From NCBI RefSeq assembly GCF_000812685.1, contig NZ_JWIF01000016.1, forward strand, positions 1 to 64,000: DNA of 64,000 nucleotides. Reading direction: 5' to 3'. The stretch is from Halocynthiibacter namhaensis. Lineage in GTDB: Bacteria > Pseudomonadota > Alphaproteobacteria > Rhodobacterales > Rhodobacteraceae. Within the stretch, counting starts at the first letter, position 1; each line of letters starts with the position of its first letter. A program made the translations under genes and the position numbers. The notes beneath the pieces were generated by a model. That model was not told where the DNA came from. It was given only the letters and a program-made list of their open reading frames with translations, and searched no databases. This document shows, one piece after another, positions 35,190 to 43,985 of the stretch.

Positions 35190-37519
35190 ACACCCACCTT
35201 AGCCTCTGTCGCCAAATCACGCGCCGAAACATATCGCGATGCTGATTTCCCCGAAGCGGAATAGCCTGTACCAACCCGACGCAAACGCAAGGCGTTGCTT
35301 ACGACAAGAACACTGGACAAAGCCATGGCCCCAGCTGCCAAGGCCGGCGATAGCACCTGCCCGGTGAAGGGATATAGCGCACCCATCGCAACTGGAATAA
35401 GCAAAATGTTATAGCCAAAGGCCCAGGCTAGGTTTTGGCGAATATTGCGCATCGTCGCGTATGAAAGTTTCCGCGCCGTCACAACCGACATTGGATCACC
35501 ATTGGCCAAAATGACGTCGCCAGCCTCGGTCGCCACATCGTTTCCACCCGCCATCGCAATGCCCACATCTGCCTGTGCCAATGCGGGGGCATCGTTGATG
35601 CCGTCTCCAATAAAGGCAACAGGTCCATCTTGCCGAAGTGTTTTTACGACAGCGGACTTATCACCTGGCAGCGTTTCCGCGTAAACTTCTTCGATGCCTA
35701 GCAATCTCGCCATCGCCATCGCGGCCGGTTTTGCGTCGCCGGTGATCATCACCACGCGCATGCCATCTGATTTCAACGATTTAACCGCTTCATAACTGTC
35801 TGGACGCAGTTGATCGGCAATCGCCCCGACAGCCGCCGCTTTTTTGTCCACAGCAACATATACCACCGATTGTGCCTCGCCGGTGAAATCCCGCGCGGGC
35901 GCATATAGGTCAGATAGATCGATACCCTCAGATTTCATCAGGGCCTCGGTTCCAATCAGGACACGCCGACCGTCGACCAAGGCGCGCAACCCGGCCCCAG
36001 GCAAAGATTCCATATCCAAGTTCAGCCCAGGCTCAATGCCGCGATCTTGCGCAGCTCGCATGATCGCCCCTGCCAGAAGATGTTCCGAATTCAACTCGGC
36101 GCCCGCCATCAAGCGCAATACAGTATCACGTTCGAAACCCGTGGCCGTCGAGAGACCGACCAATTCAGGCCGGCCCGCCGTCAACGTCCCCGTTTTATCA
36201 AAGCAGAAGGTGCGTATATGTTCCAAGCGCTGCAATGCATCGCCTTTGCGCAGCAAAATACCCAGCTCTGCTCCGCGCCCGCTTGCAACCATAATAGTAA
36301 CAGGCACGGCAAGCCCCATGGCGCAGGGACAGGCGATGATCAATACGGAGACTGTAGCAACCAAAGCATGGGACAACACAGGATCTGGTCCAAAGAACAA
36401 CCAAGCCAGCCCAGCAGACAGCGCCAAAGCAAGGACCGCTGGCACGAACACACGGATGATCCGGTCCACCAAGTTTTCGATCGGCAATCTCGTGGCTTGA
36501 GCTTCCTCAACCAACTTCACAATGCGCGCAATCGCCGTGTCACGACCAACCCGCGTCGCCCGCATCACCAAGGCCGAGGTCCCGTTCAAAGTCCCCGCAC
36601 TCACTGTATCGCCCGGGCCTTTCTCAACCGGCATAGGTTCCCCAGTCAGCATGCTTTCATCAGCATAGCCAGTGCCACGGGTAAGAGCGCCATCTACAGG
36701 AAATCGTTCACCTGGACGAATATGAAGCATGTCGTCGGGCAAAATTGCACGTGTCGCGATCTCTGAAATTACGCCATCCACCTCGATCCGCGCCACCGCA
36801 GGCTGAAGATTAACCAACCGCATAATCGCTGCCCCCGCCTGCCCCTTGGCGCGTGCCTCCAACCAACGACCCAGCAATATCAATACGACAATCACTGCTG
36901 CCGATTCAAAATATACATTATCGCTCCCAGCGGGCAGCCACTGTGGGGCAAAGGTTGCGACTGTTGAATATGCAAAAGCGGCCGATGTTCCCAAGCACAC
37001 CAGTGAATTCATTTCAGGCGCGCCCTTGAACAACGCAGGTATGCCACTGCGAAAGAAACCGCGCCCGGGGCCAGCCAAAACAAGGAATGTCAAAACAAAC
37101 TGGATGACCCGGCTGTTGTCATGCCCCAAGCTGCGGCCAATGATGTGATGGAAACTTGGAAACAAATGCCCCCCCATCTCCAAAATAAAAACAGGCGCCG
37201 CCAAAAGGGCCGCCCACAGAAACGCACTTCGATACGCTCCCCCCTGATCGGGCGAGGGCGAAGTCATCTCGCCCTCAACACGAAGTGACGCAGCATATCC
37301 CGCACCCACGATCAGTTCTTCAATCATCGAGCTATGATTCGCATCGGACACATCGACAACGGCAGTTTGGGTTGCAAGATTTACACGCGCGCCCAAAATC
37401 AGATCAGAGCCATCCAACGCGCGCTGAACCCGCCCAACACAGCTGGCGCAAGACAATCCAGAAACATCAAAAACCAATGTCTTGTTTGAGGGCACATTTG
37501 TCGGATTGGAATCGGTCAT
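35186..37519 (-). CDS. copA: Copper-exporting P1B-type ATPase
   Basis: A 777-residue P1B-1 ATPase that moves Cu(I) out of the cytoplasm. A single N-terminal HMA domain has the metal site GLSCASC (about 19-25). Eight membrane helices include the CPC site in IACPCAMG. Actuator TGEP, phosphorylation DKTGTLT, and GDGINDAPALAQADVG hinge motifs are present. The C-terminal membrane pair Asn/Tyr and Met-Ser-Ser motifs (YNILLIP; MALSSVLVVSNALR) fit Cu+ specificity. cueR follows with a 4-nt overlap. Confidence 0.96.
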   Translation of the reverse strand: MTDSNPTNVPSNKTLVFDVSGLSCASCVGRVQRALDGSDLILGARVNLATQTAVVDVSDANHSSMIEELIVGAGYAASLRVEGEMTSPSPDQGGAYRSAFLWAALLAAPVFILEMGGHLFPSFHHIIGRSLGHDNSRVIQFVLTFLVLAGPGRGFFRSGIPALFKGAPEMNSLVCLGTSAAFAYSTVATFAPQWLPAGSDNVYFESAAVIVVLILLGRWLEARAKGQAGAAIMRLVNLQPAVARIEVDGVISEIATRAILPDDMLHIRPGERFPVDGALTRGTGYADESMLTGEPMPVEKGPGDTVSAGTLNGTSALVMRATRVGRDTAIARIVKLVEEAQATRLPIENLVDRIIRVFVPAVLALALSAGLAWLFFGPDPVLSHALVATVSVLIIACPCAMGLAVPVTIMVASGRGAELGILLRKGDALQRLEHIRTFCFDKTGTLTAGRPELVGLSTATGFERDTVLRLMAGAELNSEHLLAGAIMRAAQDRGIEPGLNLDMESLPGAGLRALVDGRRVLIGTEALMKSEGIDLSDLYAPARDFTGEAQSVVYVAVDKKAAAVGAIADQLRPDSYEAVKSLKSDGMRVVMITGDAKPAAMAMARLLGIEEVYAETLPGDKSAVVKTLRQDGPVAFIGDGINDAPALAQADVGIAMAGGNDVATEAGDVILANGDPMSVVTARKLSYATMRNIRQNLAWAFGYNILLIPVAMGALYPFTGQVLSPALAAGAMALSSVLVVSNALRLRRVGTGYSASGKSASRYVSARDLATEAKVGV

Positions 37520-37549
37520 AGCGAACCTTTGATTATCGTCGAGCTTGCA

Positions 37550-37580
37550 CAGATAGACCTTCCAGTCGCAGGAAGGTCAA
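37550..37580 (-). promoter_or_regulatory. CueR-type promoter/operator of copA-cueR
   Basis: Minus strand: TTGACC, a 19-nt spacer, then TATCTG. The spacer holds the perfect palindrome gaccttcc-n7-ggaaggtc (37556-37578). An over-long 19-nt spacer with a central dyad is the hallmark of MerR-family activated promoters. The copA ATG lies 30 nt downstream of the -10. Confidence 0.92.
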
Positions 37581-37880
37581 GTCCAAACTTTCCACAATTG
37601 ATAATGGTACACATATCTAGCAGCCTGACCACATGACCCGCGCCAAGCACTGTGCTTTCGCGCTTGAGTCTGCCCCATCTGCTCAAAGCCGAAATGCCGA
37701 CCTCAAAATTGAGCTCGCGAAAGGCAGCCAGAAAATCCATACCGATGCTCTGGTTCTTTTCAGGCTTTCAGATCACCACCAACAGTCTTAAACTAAAGAC
37801 CCAAATCATGCTTCAAAAACTGATGAAACCACGCGTGACCCTGAGCCCTCAAGTATTTTGTCGATAACGAAGCGATAGGT
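37581..37880. other. Region between the copA promoter and the SIR2 remnant
   Basis: About 300 nt with only short unconvincing frames. No RNA gene or repeat recognised. It may contain further remains of whatever insertion brought the SIR2 fragment. Confidence 0.4.
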
Positions 37881-38360
37881 TTCTTTATTTCTGCCAGTTG
37901 CCCTCTCGCAGTTCCTATGCCTGAAGATAAATGGCCCCTCATTCCAGACATCAAGAACTTAACGATAGCGGTCGCGAAATTATCGAAGACATACTAAGTT
38001 TTTGCGTAGCTTTCTGGCGGTTTCAAAAGGAGGTGAAGTTCTAGGACTTACAGAGAAAGATTTGAACAAAATTGAGAAGAGCATCTGCGATGAAATCGTA
38101 ACGAAATTGGATGCAATTCACCCAAATGACGAGACCCCTTACCACAGTCTTTGTAAGTGGATTGGCTCTATCAACGGCAAGATTGCAATAGAAGCTTTAC
38201 AACCAATTTCGATCTATTGCTTAAGCAAGCCTTGGAGGGCCAGGAAGTACCTTACTCTGATCGATTTGTAGGGTCGCGCAAGTCTTTCTTCGACCTCCGC
38301 GCAGTTGAAGACTGCATGATCCCAGAGCATTGGTCTAGGCTGTTCGCGATGCTGCCATGA
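37881..38360 (+). pseudogene. Decayed SIR2-domain gene fragment
   Basis: Three consecutive segments in shifting frames together resemble the N-terminal half of bacterial SIR2-like (SIR2_2) proteins. Segment A, about 37881-37995, reads KWPLIPDIKNLT then KLSKTY and stops. Segment B, about 37996-38192, reads FLRSFLAV, GLTEKDLNKIEKSICDEI and TPYHSLCKWIG. Segment C, about 38195-38360, reads FTTNFDLLLKQALE, VPYSDRFVGS, SFFDLRAVEDC and PEHWSRLF, then stops. FTTNYDLL, VPYFDGFVGS and W.RLWKLHGS are family landmarks. The Gly-Ala-Gly-x-Ser NAD loop appears degraded and everything after RLF is missing. At least two frameshifts plus truncation mean it is non-functional. Confidence 0.72.
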
Positions 38361-38585
38361 TCATTGAGCGGGGGGCAAAGGCATTTAGTTGAGGAAACGC
38401 ACTTGGTAGATTGATAAATCGCCTTCCAAGCATGACGTCAACACATCTATGAGTGGTAAGGGCAATTATTATGCCCCTACCCTCTCGGCAGAATTCCAGG
38501 CCATCACCATCAACAACGATTGGCATTTAGACGACAGGTCGCATAAGTAAGTTGAAAGCCGGAACGCAGGTCGGACAAAGCCATC

Positions 38586-38939
38586 TCAGCTTCCGCGATA
38601 TGTTGAGCACCCGTATGGGGACAGCAAAAGCGGCACGTGGTAATGGGTTTCATCGTTCATCCCAAAACGGATCGGGACTTGATCAAGGAACAAGATTTCC
38701 TCATCCACTTGCCCCGTGGCCCGCAGATAATCACCTGCAAAGAAAATCAATTCATAGGTGCCGGTCTTGAACTTTTCTTCGGGCAAGATCGGCGTGTCGG
38801 TGCGCCCATCTGCATTGGTCACAGCTTCCACAATCTTCGTGTGAGAGTTTCCAGTCACCCGATACAGCAGAATTTTGATCCCCTCCGCAGGGCATCCCTT
38901 CGCTGTATCCAGAACATGTGTGCTTAGCCAACCTGCCAT
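38586..38939 (-). CDS. uraH: 5-hydroxyisourate hydrolase (transthyretin-related)
   Basis: A 117-residue enzyme converting 5-hydroxyisourate to OHCU in urate breakdown. Signatures: LSTHVLDTAKG at the N terminus with the active His, the central Arg in LLYRV, and the C-terminal tetrapeptide YRGS of the family. It is divergent from the allantoinase/OHCU decarboxylase gene, with 152 nt between them that should hold both promoters. Confidence 0.96.
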   Translation of the reverse strand: MAGWLSTHVLDTAKGCPAEGIKILLYRVTGNSHTKIVEAVTNADGRTDTPILPEEKFKTGTYELIFFAGDYLRATGQVDEEILFLDQVPIRFGMNDETHYHVPLLLSPYGCSTYRGS

Positions 38940-39091
38940 TTGATCTTCTCCCTTTTCCCCATATATCTGCCCCGCTTCCGCGCCTCAGGAAAGCCGCATC
39001 CCGTGTAAACAGTTTAAGGCAATTTTTGAAGACCTACGACGTTATTTTACGTTAAGATCACAGTAATAAAACAAAAAGACGAGGGCACAAC

Positions 39092-40519
39092 GTGCAGATC
39101 TATCCGCGGAACATGCTTGGCTATGGCGCCAATGCCCCCGATCCCAAGTGGCCGGGCGGTGCAAAAATCGCCGTCCAATTCGTTGTAAACTACGAAGAAG
39201 GCGGCGAAAATTGCATTCTACACGGGGACGAGGCCTCTGAGGCGTTTCTATCCGAAATCGTTGGTGCGGCCCAATGGTACGGCCAACGCCACTGGAATAT
39301 GGAATCGATTTACGAATACGGCGCACGTGCTGGCTTCTGGCGTTTGCACCGTCTGTTCAATGAAATGGAAATCCGACCAACCGTCTATGGGGTGGCCACA
39401 GCACTTGCCCGATCCCCTGCACAACTTGCTGCGATGCAAGCGTCTGATTGGGAAATCGCCAGTCATGGGTTGAAGTGGGTCGAGTATAAAGACGCGACTG
39501 AAGATGTTGAGCGCGCCGACATGGAAGCCGCGATTAAGTTGCATACAGAAGTCACCGGCACCCGACCGACGGGATGGTACACGGGGCGCTGCTCGGTCAA
39601 TACCGTGGATATTGTAACCGAAGAGGGTGGATTTGATTACATCTCGGATACCTATGACGACGACCTGCCTCATTGGCGCCATCACAAGGGCCGAGATCAG
39701 CTGATCATCCCCTACACGCTGGATGCCAATGACATGCGTTTCGCAACGCCACAGGGGTTTAATTCAGGTGATCAATTCTTCGGATATCTACGCGATAGTT
39801 TTGATGCACTGTATCGCGAGGGTGAGGCCGGACAAGCGAAGATGATGTCCATCGGTATTCACTGCCGTCTGTTGGGGCGTCCCGGACGTATCGAAGCCCT
39901 GCGCGATTTCATAGAATACGCTCAAGCCCACGAAGATGTTTGGTTCCCGCGCCGCATAGATATCGCGCGTCACTGGCAAGAACATCACCCTGCCCCTGCG
40001 CAATGGGCCCGTCCGTCCGAAATGCCGCGCGAGGCGTTTGTCACTGCCTATGGAGGCATTTTTGAACACTCAAGTTGGGTCGCCGAAAATGCATTTGAAC
40101 TAGAAAAAGGCCCAGCGCATGACTGCCTTGAAGGTGTGCACAACCTGCTTTGTCGTGCTTTTCGTGCCGCCGATCATGATGCACGTCTTGGCGTCTTGAA
40201 CGCGCACCCTGATCTCGCGGGCAAGCTCGCGGCGGCGGGCCGGTTAACCGAAGAAAGCACATCCGAACAGGCCAGCGCAGGCCTGGACATGCTAACCGAC
40301 CCCGAGCGTGAGGCCTTTACTCAGCAAAACACGCAATATGTTGCCAAACATGGGTTCCCCTTCATCATCGCCGTGCGTGACAACGATAAGGCATCAATCA
40401 TGGCCGCCTTTGAACGTCGCATCAACAACGACAGCGCCACAGAGTTTACCGAAGCCTGCAAACAAGTCGAACGCATCGCGTGGTATCGCCTGTCCGACAC
40501 ACTGGAAAGCGCCCTATGA
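39092..40519 (+). CDS. puuE-uraD: Bifunctional allantoinase (PuuE) / OHCU decarboxylase (UraD)
   Basis: A 475-residue fusion. Residues 1-~305 are a metal-independent PuuE-type allantoinase of the polysaccharide-deacetylase fold (FVVNYEEGGE, ASHGLKW, GWYTGRCS, SDTYDDDLP, HCRLLGRPGR). Residues ~315-475 are 2-oxo-4-hydroxy-4-carboxy-5-ureidoimidazoline decarboxylase, with the active His in FEHSSWVAE and HPDLAGKLA. The protein covers the step before allantoin and the step after it. The start is a GTG with GAGGG upstream. It overlaps the next gene by 4 nt. I recall the fusion as common in Rhodobacterales. Confidence 0.93.
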   Translation: MQIYPRNMLGYGANAPDPKWPGGAKIAVQFVVNYEEGGENCILHGDEASEAFLSEIVGAAQWYGQRHWNMESIYEYGARAGFWRLHRLFNEMEIRPTVYGVATALARSPAQLAAMQASDWEIASHGLKWVEYKDATEDVERADMEAAIKLHTEVTGTRPTGWYTGRCSVNTVDIVTEEGGFDYISDTYDDDLPHWRHHKGRDQLIIPYTLDANDMRFATPQGFNSGDQFFGYLRDSFDALYREGEAGQAKMMSIGIHCRLLGRPGRIEALRDFIEYAQAHEDVWFPRRIDIARHWQEHHPAPAQWARPSEMPREAFVTAYGGIFEHSSWVAENAFELEKGPAHDCLEGVHNLLCRAFRAADHDARLGVLNAHPDLAGKLAAAGRLTEESTSEQASAGLDMLTDPEREAFTQQNTQYVAKHGFPFIIAVRDNDKASIMAAFERRINNDSATEFTEACKQVERIAWYRLSDTLESAL

Positions 40520-41019
40520 GCCGCATGATCCATACCGCTTTGATGACGCGCGATGCTTTTGCGCCTTTCGGTGATCTTATGCAGATCGAAGGCGCGCCAG
40601 ATGTCCTGATCAACCAAGGCATGTGCGGGCGCTATCACGACAAGGCCCATCTGGATTTTGATGGCGGGCGTATGGGGGTCAGCCTGTTTAACGCCACGCC
40701 CCGCGCATTGCCTTACACTTTGGATATGATGGAACGTCATCCACTTGGATGCCAAGCCTTTGTGCCCATGACTGAACACGGGTTTCTGGTGATTGTCGCC
40801 CCGGACGAAGACGGGACACCCGGCGAACCACAGGCCTTCCTTACGGAACCGGGCCAAGCCATCAATTTTCATCGCAATACTTGGCACGGGGTGTTGACCC
40901 CCCTGCATGCGCCCGGGCTATTTGCGGTAATTGATAGAATTGCGACGGATGGAGACGCCGCAGAAAACCTAGAAGAATACTGGTTTGAAACGGCTTGGAC
41001 AGTCGTCAAACCAGAATAA
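40516..41019 (+). CDS. allA: Ureidoglycolate lyase (AllA-type)
   Basis: A 167-residue cupin-like enzyme releasing glyoxylate and urea from ureidoglycolate. Family features: FAPFGDLMQ, SLFNATPRALPY, MMERHPLGCQAFVPM, and NFHRNTWHGVLTPL. The start at 40516 overlaps the previous stop (ATGA); an upstream in-frame GTG-type start would lie deep in the previous gene. It acts on the product of the AllE-type step encoded at 43028-43852. Confidence 0.93.
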   Translation: MSRMIHTALMTRDAFAPFGDLMQIEGAPDVLINQGMCGRYHDKAHLDFDGGRMGVSLFNATPRALPYTLDMMERHPLGCQAFVPMTEHGFLVIVAPDEDGTPGEPQAFLTEPGQAINFHRNTWHGVLTPLHAPGLFAVIDRIATDGDAAENLEEYWFETAWTVVKPE

Positions 41020-41091
41020 GAGCCGTTTCAACGGCCTTAGAAGAAGGTCTGTAAAGACCTACGAGGGATAGTCAAACGGGAGGAGAAACCA

Positions 41092-42447
41092 ATGGCTGAC
41101 AATACAATAGGGACCGCAGAACAGATGCGCGATCCCAACTACACGCCCCCACTGAGGCAAGCAATTCCGCTAGGCATACAACATGTTCTGGCAATGTTTG
41201 CTTCAAATATCACACCAGCGATCATCATCGCGGGCGTTGCGGGCTTTGGGTTTGGCGCACCTGGCGCTGATATTCCAGCATTGATCTATATGATCCAAAT
41301 GTCGATGTTCTTTGCTGGCGTTGCGACCTTGATCCAGACCATCGGTCTTGGCCCTGCCGGTGCGCGTCTGCCGATCGTTCAAGGCACAAGCTTTGCCTTT
41401 TTGCCGATCATGATCCCGGCTGTGCTGGGTGCGGGTACTGCCGGAATGGCAGGCTTGATGACCGGCGTCATGGTTGGTGGTATCTTCCACTTCTTCCTTG
41501 GCTTTTTCATCGGCAAGTTCCGTTTTGCTTTGCCACCACTGGTCACCGGCCTCATCGTTCTGATGATTGGTCTCGCACTTGTGAAAGTTGGCATTGAATA
41601 TGCTGCGGGTGGTGCGGGTGACTTTAACCGGTCCAAACCCACTTGGGGCAGCGCTGGCAATTGGTTCCAAGCAATGGTCGTGGTCGTGGTCACCCTCGGT
41701 GTGAAATTCTTCACCCGTGGTTTCATGTCGGTCGCTGCCGTTCTGATCGGCTTGATCGCGGGCTACATTGTGGCGCTTCTCATGGGCGGTGTGAATTTTG
41801 GAAACGTCGGAAACGCGGGTTGGTTTGCCCTTCCACAGCCTTTCAAATTCGGGTTCGAACTGAACTGGGCGATCATCATCGGCATGTGCCTGATGGCCTT
41901 CGTTTCAGCAATTGAAACCGTAGGCGATACATCCGGCATCACCAAAGGTGGCGCTGGTCGTGAAGCAACTGACGAAGAAATCGCGGGTGCAACCTTCGCC
42001 GACGGTCTTGGCACCGCAATCGCCGGTGCCTTCGGTGGTCTGCCCAACACATCCTTCAGTCAAAATGTTGGCCTTGTTGCCATGACTGGATTGATGAGCC
42101 GCCACGTCGTAACCATCGGAGCGATCTTCTTGATCCTCTGCGGGCTTATCCCGAAAGTCGGCGCAATCATCAACACGATCCCCTACCCTGTTTTGGGCGG
42201 CGGCGTGATGGTGATGTTTGGCATGGTTGCTGCTGCTGGCGTGAACATGCTGTCAGAAGTGAACTGGAACAAGCGTAACATGGCGATCTTCGCGATCTCC
42301 CTGTCTATCGGTCTTGGCTTCCAACAGGTTCCTGAAGCTCTCGCTGGCCTTGGTGGTACTGTGAAGATCCTGATGACATCCGGCCTACTTCCCGCCGCTG
42401 TGATCTCGATTGTCCTGAACTTGCTTCTGCCTGACGATCTCGACTGA
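41092..42447 (+). CDS. NCS2-family nucleobase permease (uracil/xanthine/urate type)
   Basis: A 451-residue membrane protein with about 14 hydrophobic segments of the NCS2 (xanthine/uracil permease) family. Visible marks: GIQHVLAMFASNITPAIII at the N terminus, the LPIVQGTSFAF segment and the AIETVGDTSGITK motif with NTSFSQNVG. Its place in the ureide cluster suggests urate or xanthine uptake. GGGAGGAG precedes the start. Two small hairpins lie in the 72-nt gap upstream. A terminator follows. Confidence 0.92.
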   Translation: MADNTIGTAEQMRDPNYTPPLRQAIPLGIQHVLAMFASNITPAIIIAGVAGFGFGAPGADIPALIYMIQMSMFFAGVATLIQTIGLGPAGARLPIVQGTSFAFLPIMIPAVLGAGTAGMAGLMTGVMVGGIFHFFLGFFIGKFRFALPPLVTGLIVLMIGLALVKVGIEYAAGGAGDFNRSKPTWGSAGNWFQAMVVVVVTLGVKFFTRGFMSVAAVLIGLIAGYIVALLMGGVNFGNVGNAGWFALPQPFKFGFELNWAIIIGMCLMAFVSAIETVGDTSGITKGGAGREATDEEIAGATFADGLGTAIAGAFGGLPNTSFSQNVGLVAMTGLMSRHVVTIGAIFLILCGLIPKVGAIINTIPYPVLGGGVMVMFGMVAAAGVNMLSEVNWNKRNMAIFAISLSIGLGFQQVPEALAGLGGTVKILMTSGLLPAAVISIVLNLLLPDDLD

Positions 42448-42460
42448 TCCTCTGTTAAGA

Positions 42461-42485
42461 CTGGCCCCCATGTATTCGGGGCCAG
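42461..42485. terminator. Bidirectional terminator
   Basis: ctggcccc (42461-42468) pairs with ggggccag (42478-42485), with T-run on the plus side and A-rich on the other. It lies between the convergent permease and acetyltransferase genes. Confidence 0.82.
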
Positions 42486-42490
42486 TTTAC

Positions 42491-42985
42491 TTATTCCTCA
42501 AATGCAGCGTGAAAACGCACATCCCCTTGGGGCGCATTGGGACCGAAGGCCAAAGCTTGCAAATAGGGGCTGCCTTCACCGTTTAGCTTTAGATCCGAGC
42601 TCACCTCAAATCCGAAACGACTGTAATACGCAGGGTTTCCCATTAGAATGCAACCGGCCTCCCACAGAGATTTCACCTGCTCAAGGCCTTCCCGGATCAA
42701 CTTTGATCCAATCCCCGCGCCATGTCGATCCGGACGCACGGACACCGGCCCAAGGCAGACCCAACCCTCAGTACAGGTGCCCACCCCAACCGGGGAAAAC
42801 GCCACATGCCCCAAGATCTCTCCAGCATCCTCGGCGACCAAAGACAAACGCAACGCGCCGGCCTCGCGCAATAAATCCGTAATCTTGCCATCATGCTCAC
42901 TGCCATACGGCACCGTCGCAAATGCTGCGATGGTCACCGCATTGATCGCATCGCGATCCGCCGGTTGCTCAGGTCTAATGATCAT
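42491..42985 (-). CDS. GNAT-family N-acetyltransferase (YhbS-like)
   Basis: A 164-residue acetyl-CoA dependent acetyltransferase. The beta4 strand and P-loop are seen in GPVSVRPDRHGAGIGSKLIREGL (shown in part), with the R/Q-x-x-G-x-G/A motif as RHGAGIG. AYYSRFGFE is typical of the YhbS group. The substrate is unknown. It sits inside the ureide cluster on the minus strand, 42 nt downstream of the aminohydrolase gene, and may be co-transcribed with it. Confidence 0.88.
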   Translation of the reverse strand: MIIRPEQPADRDAINAVTIAAFATVPYGSEHDGKITDLLREAGALRLSLVAEDAGEILGHVAFSPVGVGTCTEGWVCLGPVSVRPDRHGAGIGSKLIREGLEQVKSLWEAGCILMGNPAYYSRFGFEVSSDLKLNGEGSPYLQALAFGPNAPQGDVRFHAAFEE

Positions 42986-43027
42986 TTCGCCCCTCCAATG
43001 GATCGAATGTACCGCGTTTGAAGCACG

Positions 43028-43852
43028 TTACAGCTTCAGCTTTGGATGGCGGTTCACGTCTTTATACAGCAGATACCGGAAACGCCCAGGCCCCGCCGCA
43101 ACACAGGCTTGTGGGCAAAAGGCGCGCAGCCACATGTAATCGCCTGCTTCGACCTCTACCCAGTCTTCATTCAGGCGATAAACCGCTTTGCCTTCCAACA
43201 CATACAGCCCGTGTTCCATCACATGGGTTTCCGCAAACGGAATACTGCCACCGGCCTCAAAGTCCACAATTGTTACATGCATGTCGTGACGCACATCAGA
43301 AGGATCAACGAACCGCGTTGTGGACCAAGCGCCATTGGTGTCCGGCATCACGGAAGGATCCATGTCGACCTCACGCGTGACAAAGCTTTCAGGGGCACCA
43401 ACCCCTTGCGCGGCCTCATACGCCTTACGGATCCAATGGAACGTCGCATTTGCGTCACTGTTGTTTTTCAGCTGCCAATCCGCACCCGGTGCAATGAAGG
43501 CATACCCGCCTTCAGACATGACATGCGTTTTACCATCAAGCGTCAGCTCAGCGGTGCCAGAAACCACGAACAACACGGCTTCTGCCCCTGCATCAGGTTC
43601 AGGCGTATCACTGCCGCCACCTGGCGCGACTTCCATGATATAATGGGAAAACGTCTCAGCGAAACCTGACAAAGGACGCGCGATGATCCAAGCCCTTGTG
43701 TCATTCCAATGTGGGAAGATTGAGGTCACAATATCACGCATCACACCGCGCGGAATGACAGCGTATGCCGTCTTAAACATCGCACGATCTGTCATCACAT
43801 CCGTTTGTGGGGGGTGGCCACCGGTCGGGGCGAAATAGTTGCTATTTGACAT
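43028..43852 (-). CDS. allE: (S)-ureidoglycine aminohydrolase (AllE-type bicupin)
   Basis: A 274-residue bicupin. The N terminus YFAPTGGHPPQTDVMTDRA and the cupin strands (GSDTPEPDAGAEAVLFVVSG, THVMEHGLYVLEG) match ureidoglycine aminohydrolases. These release ammonia from (S)-ureidoglycine to give (S)-ureidoglycolate, the AllA substrate. The second cupin holds the Mn site (Glu/His in FAETHVMEHG). Transcription is minus-strand. Urate oxidase and allantoate amidohydrolase are not in the window. Confidence 0.9.
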   Translation of the reverse strand: MSNSNYFAPTGGHPPQTDVMTDRAMFKTAYAVIPRGVMRDIVTSIFPHWNDTRAWIIARPLSGFAETFSHYIMEVAPGGGSDTPEPDAGAEAVLFVVSGTAELTLDGKTHVMSEGGYAFIAPGADWQLKNNSDANATFHWIRKAYEAAQGVGAPESFVTREVDMDPSVMPDTNGAWSTTRFVDPSDVRHDMHVTIVDFEAGGSIPFAETHVMEHGLYVLEGKAVYRLNEDWVEVEAGDYMWLRAFCPQACVAAGPGRFRYLLYKDVNRHPKLKL

Positions 43853-43892
43853 TGTCTTGGCCTTTCAGTCATTCGCGATCAATATACGCATT

Positions 43893-43918
43893 AAGCCGGG
43901 CAATTGCGCGCCCGGCTT
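43893..43918 (-). terminator. Hairpin downstream of the VOC gene
   Basis: aagccgggc (43893-43901) pairs with gcccggctt (43910-43918). On the minus strand it follows the VOC gene stop by about 65 nt. Confidence 0.6.
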
Positions 43919-43985
43919 ATCAGAAGCTATTCATTGTTTTCTTTGATAATCGATCTGACCTGAAAACGCCGAACGACGTATTCGC

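Noticed and set aside
35844-36766. Long plus-strand frames opposite copA
   Set aside because: Shadow of the copA coding frame; low-complexity Arg/Ser-rich translation with no domain.
37516-37740. 74-residue minus-strand frame covering the copA promoter
   Set aside because: It overlaps the CueR operator and has no ribosome site or recognisable sequence.
38335-38526. 63-residue minus-strand frame after the SIR2 relic
   Set aside because: No recognisable family, no ribosome site; probably debris from the same decayed region.
41020-41091. Possible purine/xanthine riboswitch before the permease
   Set aside because: Two short hairpins are present (agccgtttcaacggct-like and aggtctgtaaagacct), but I cannot match the conserved core of any known purine-sensing RNA.
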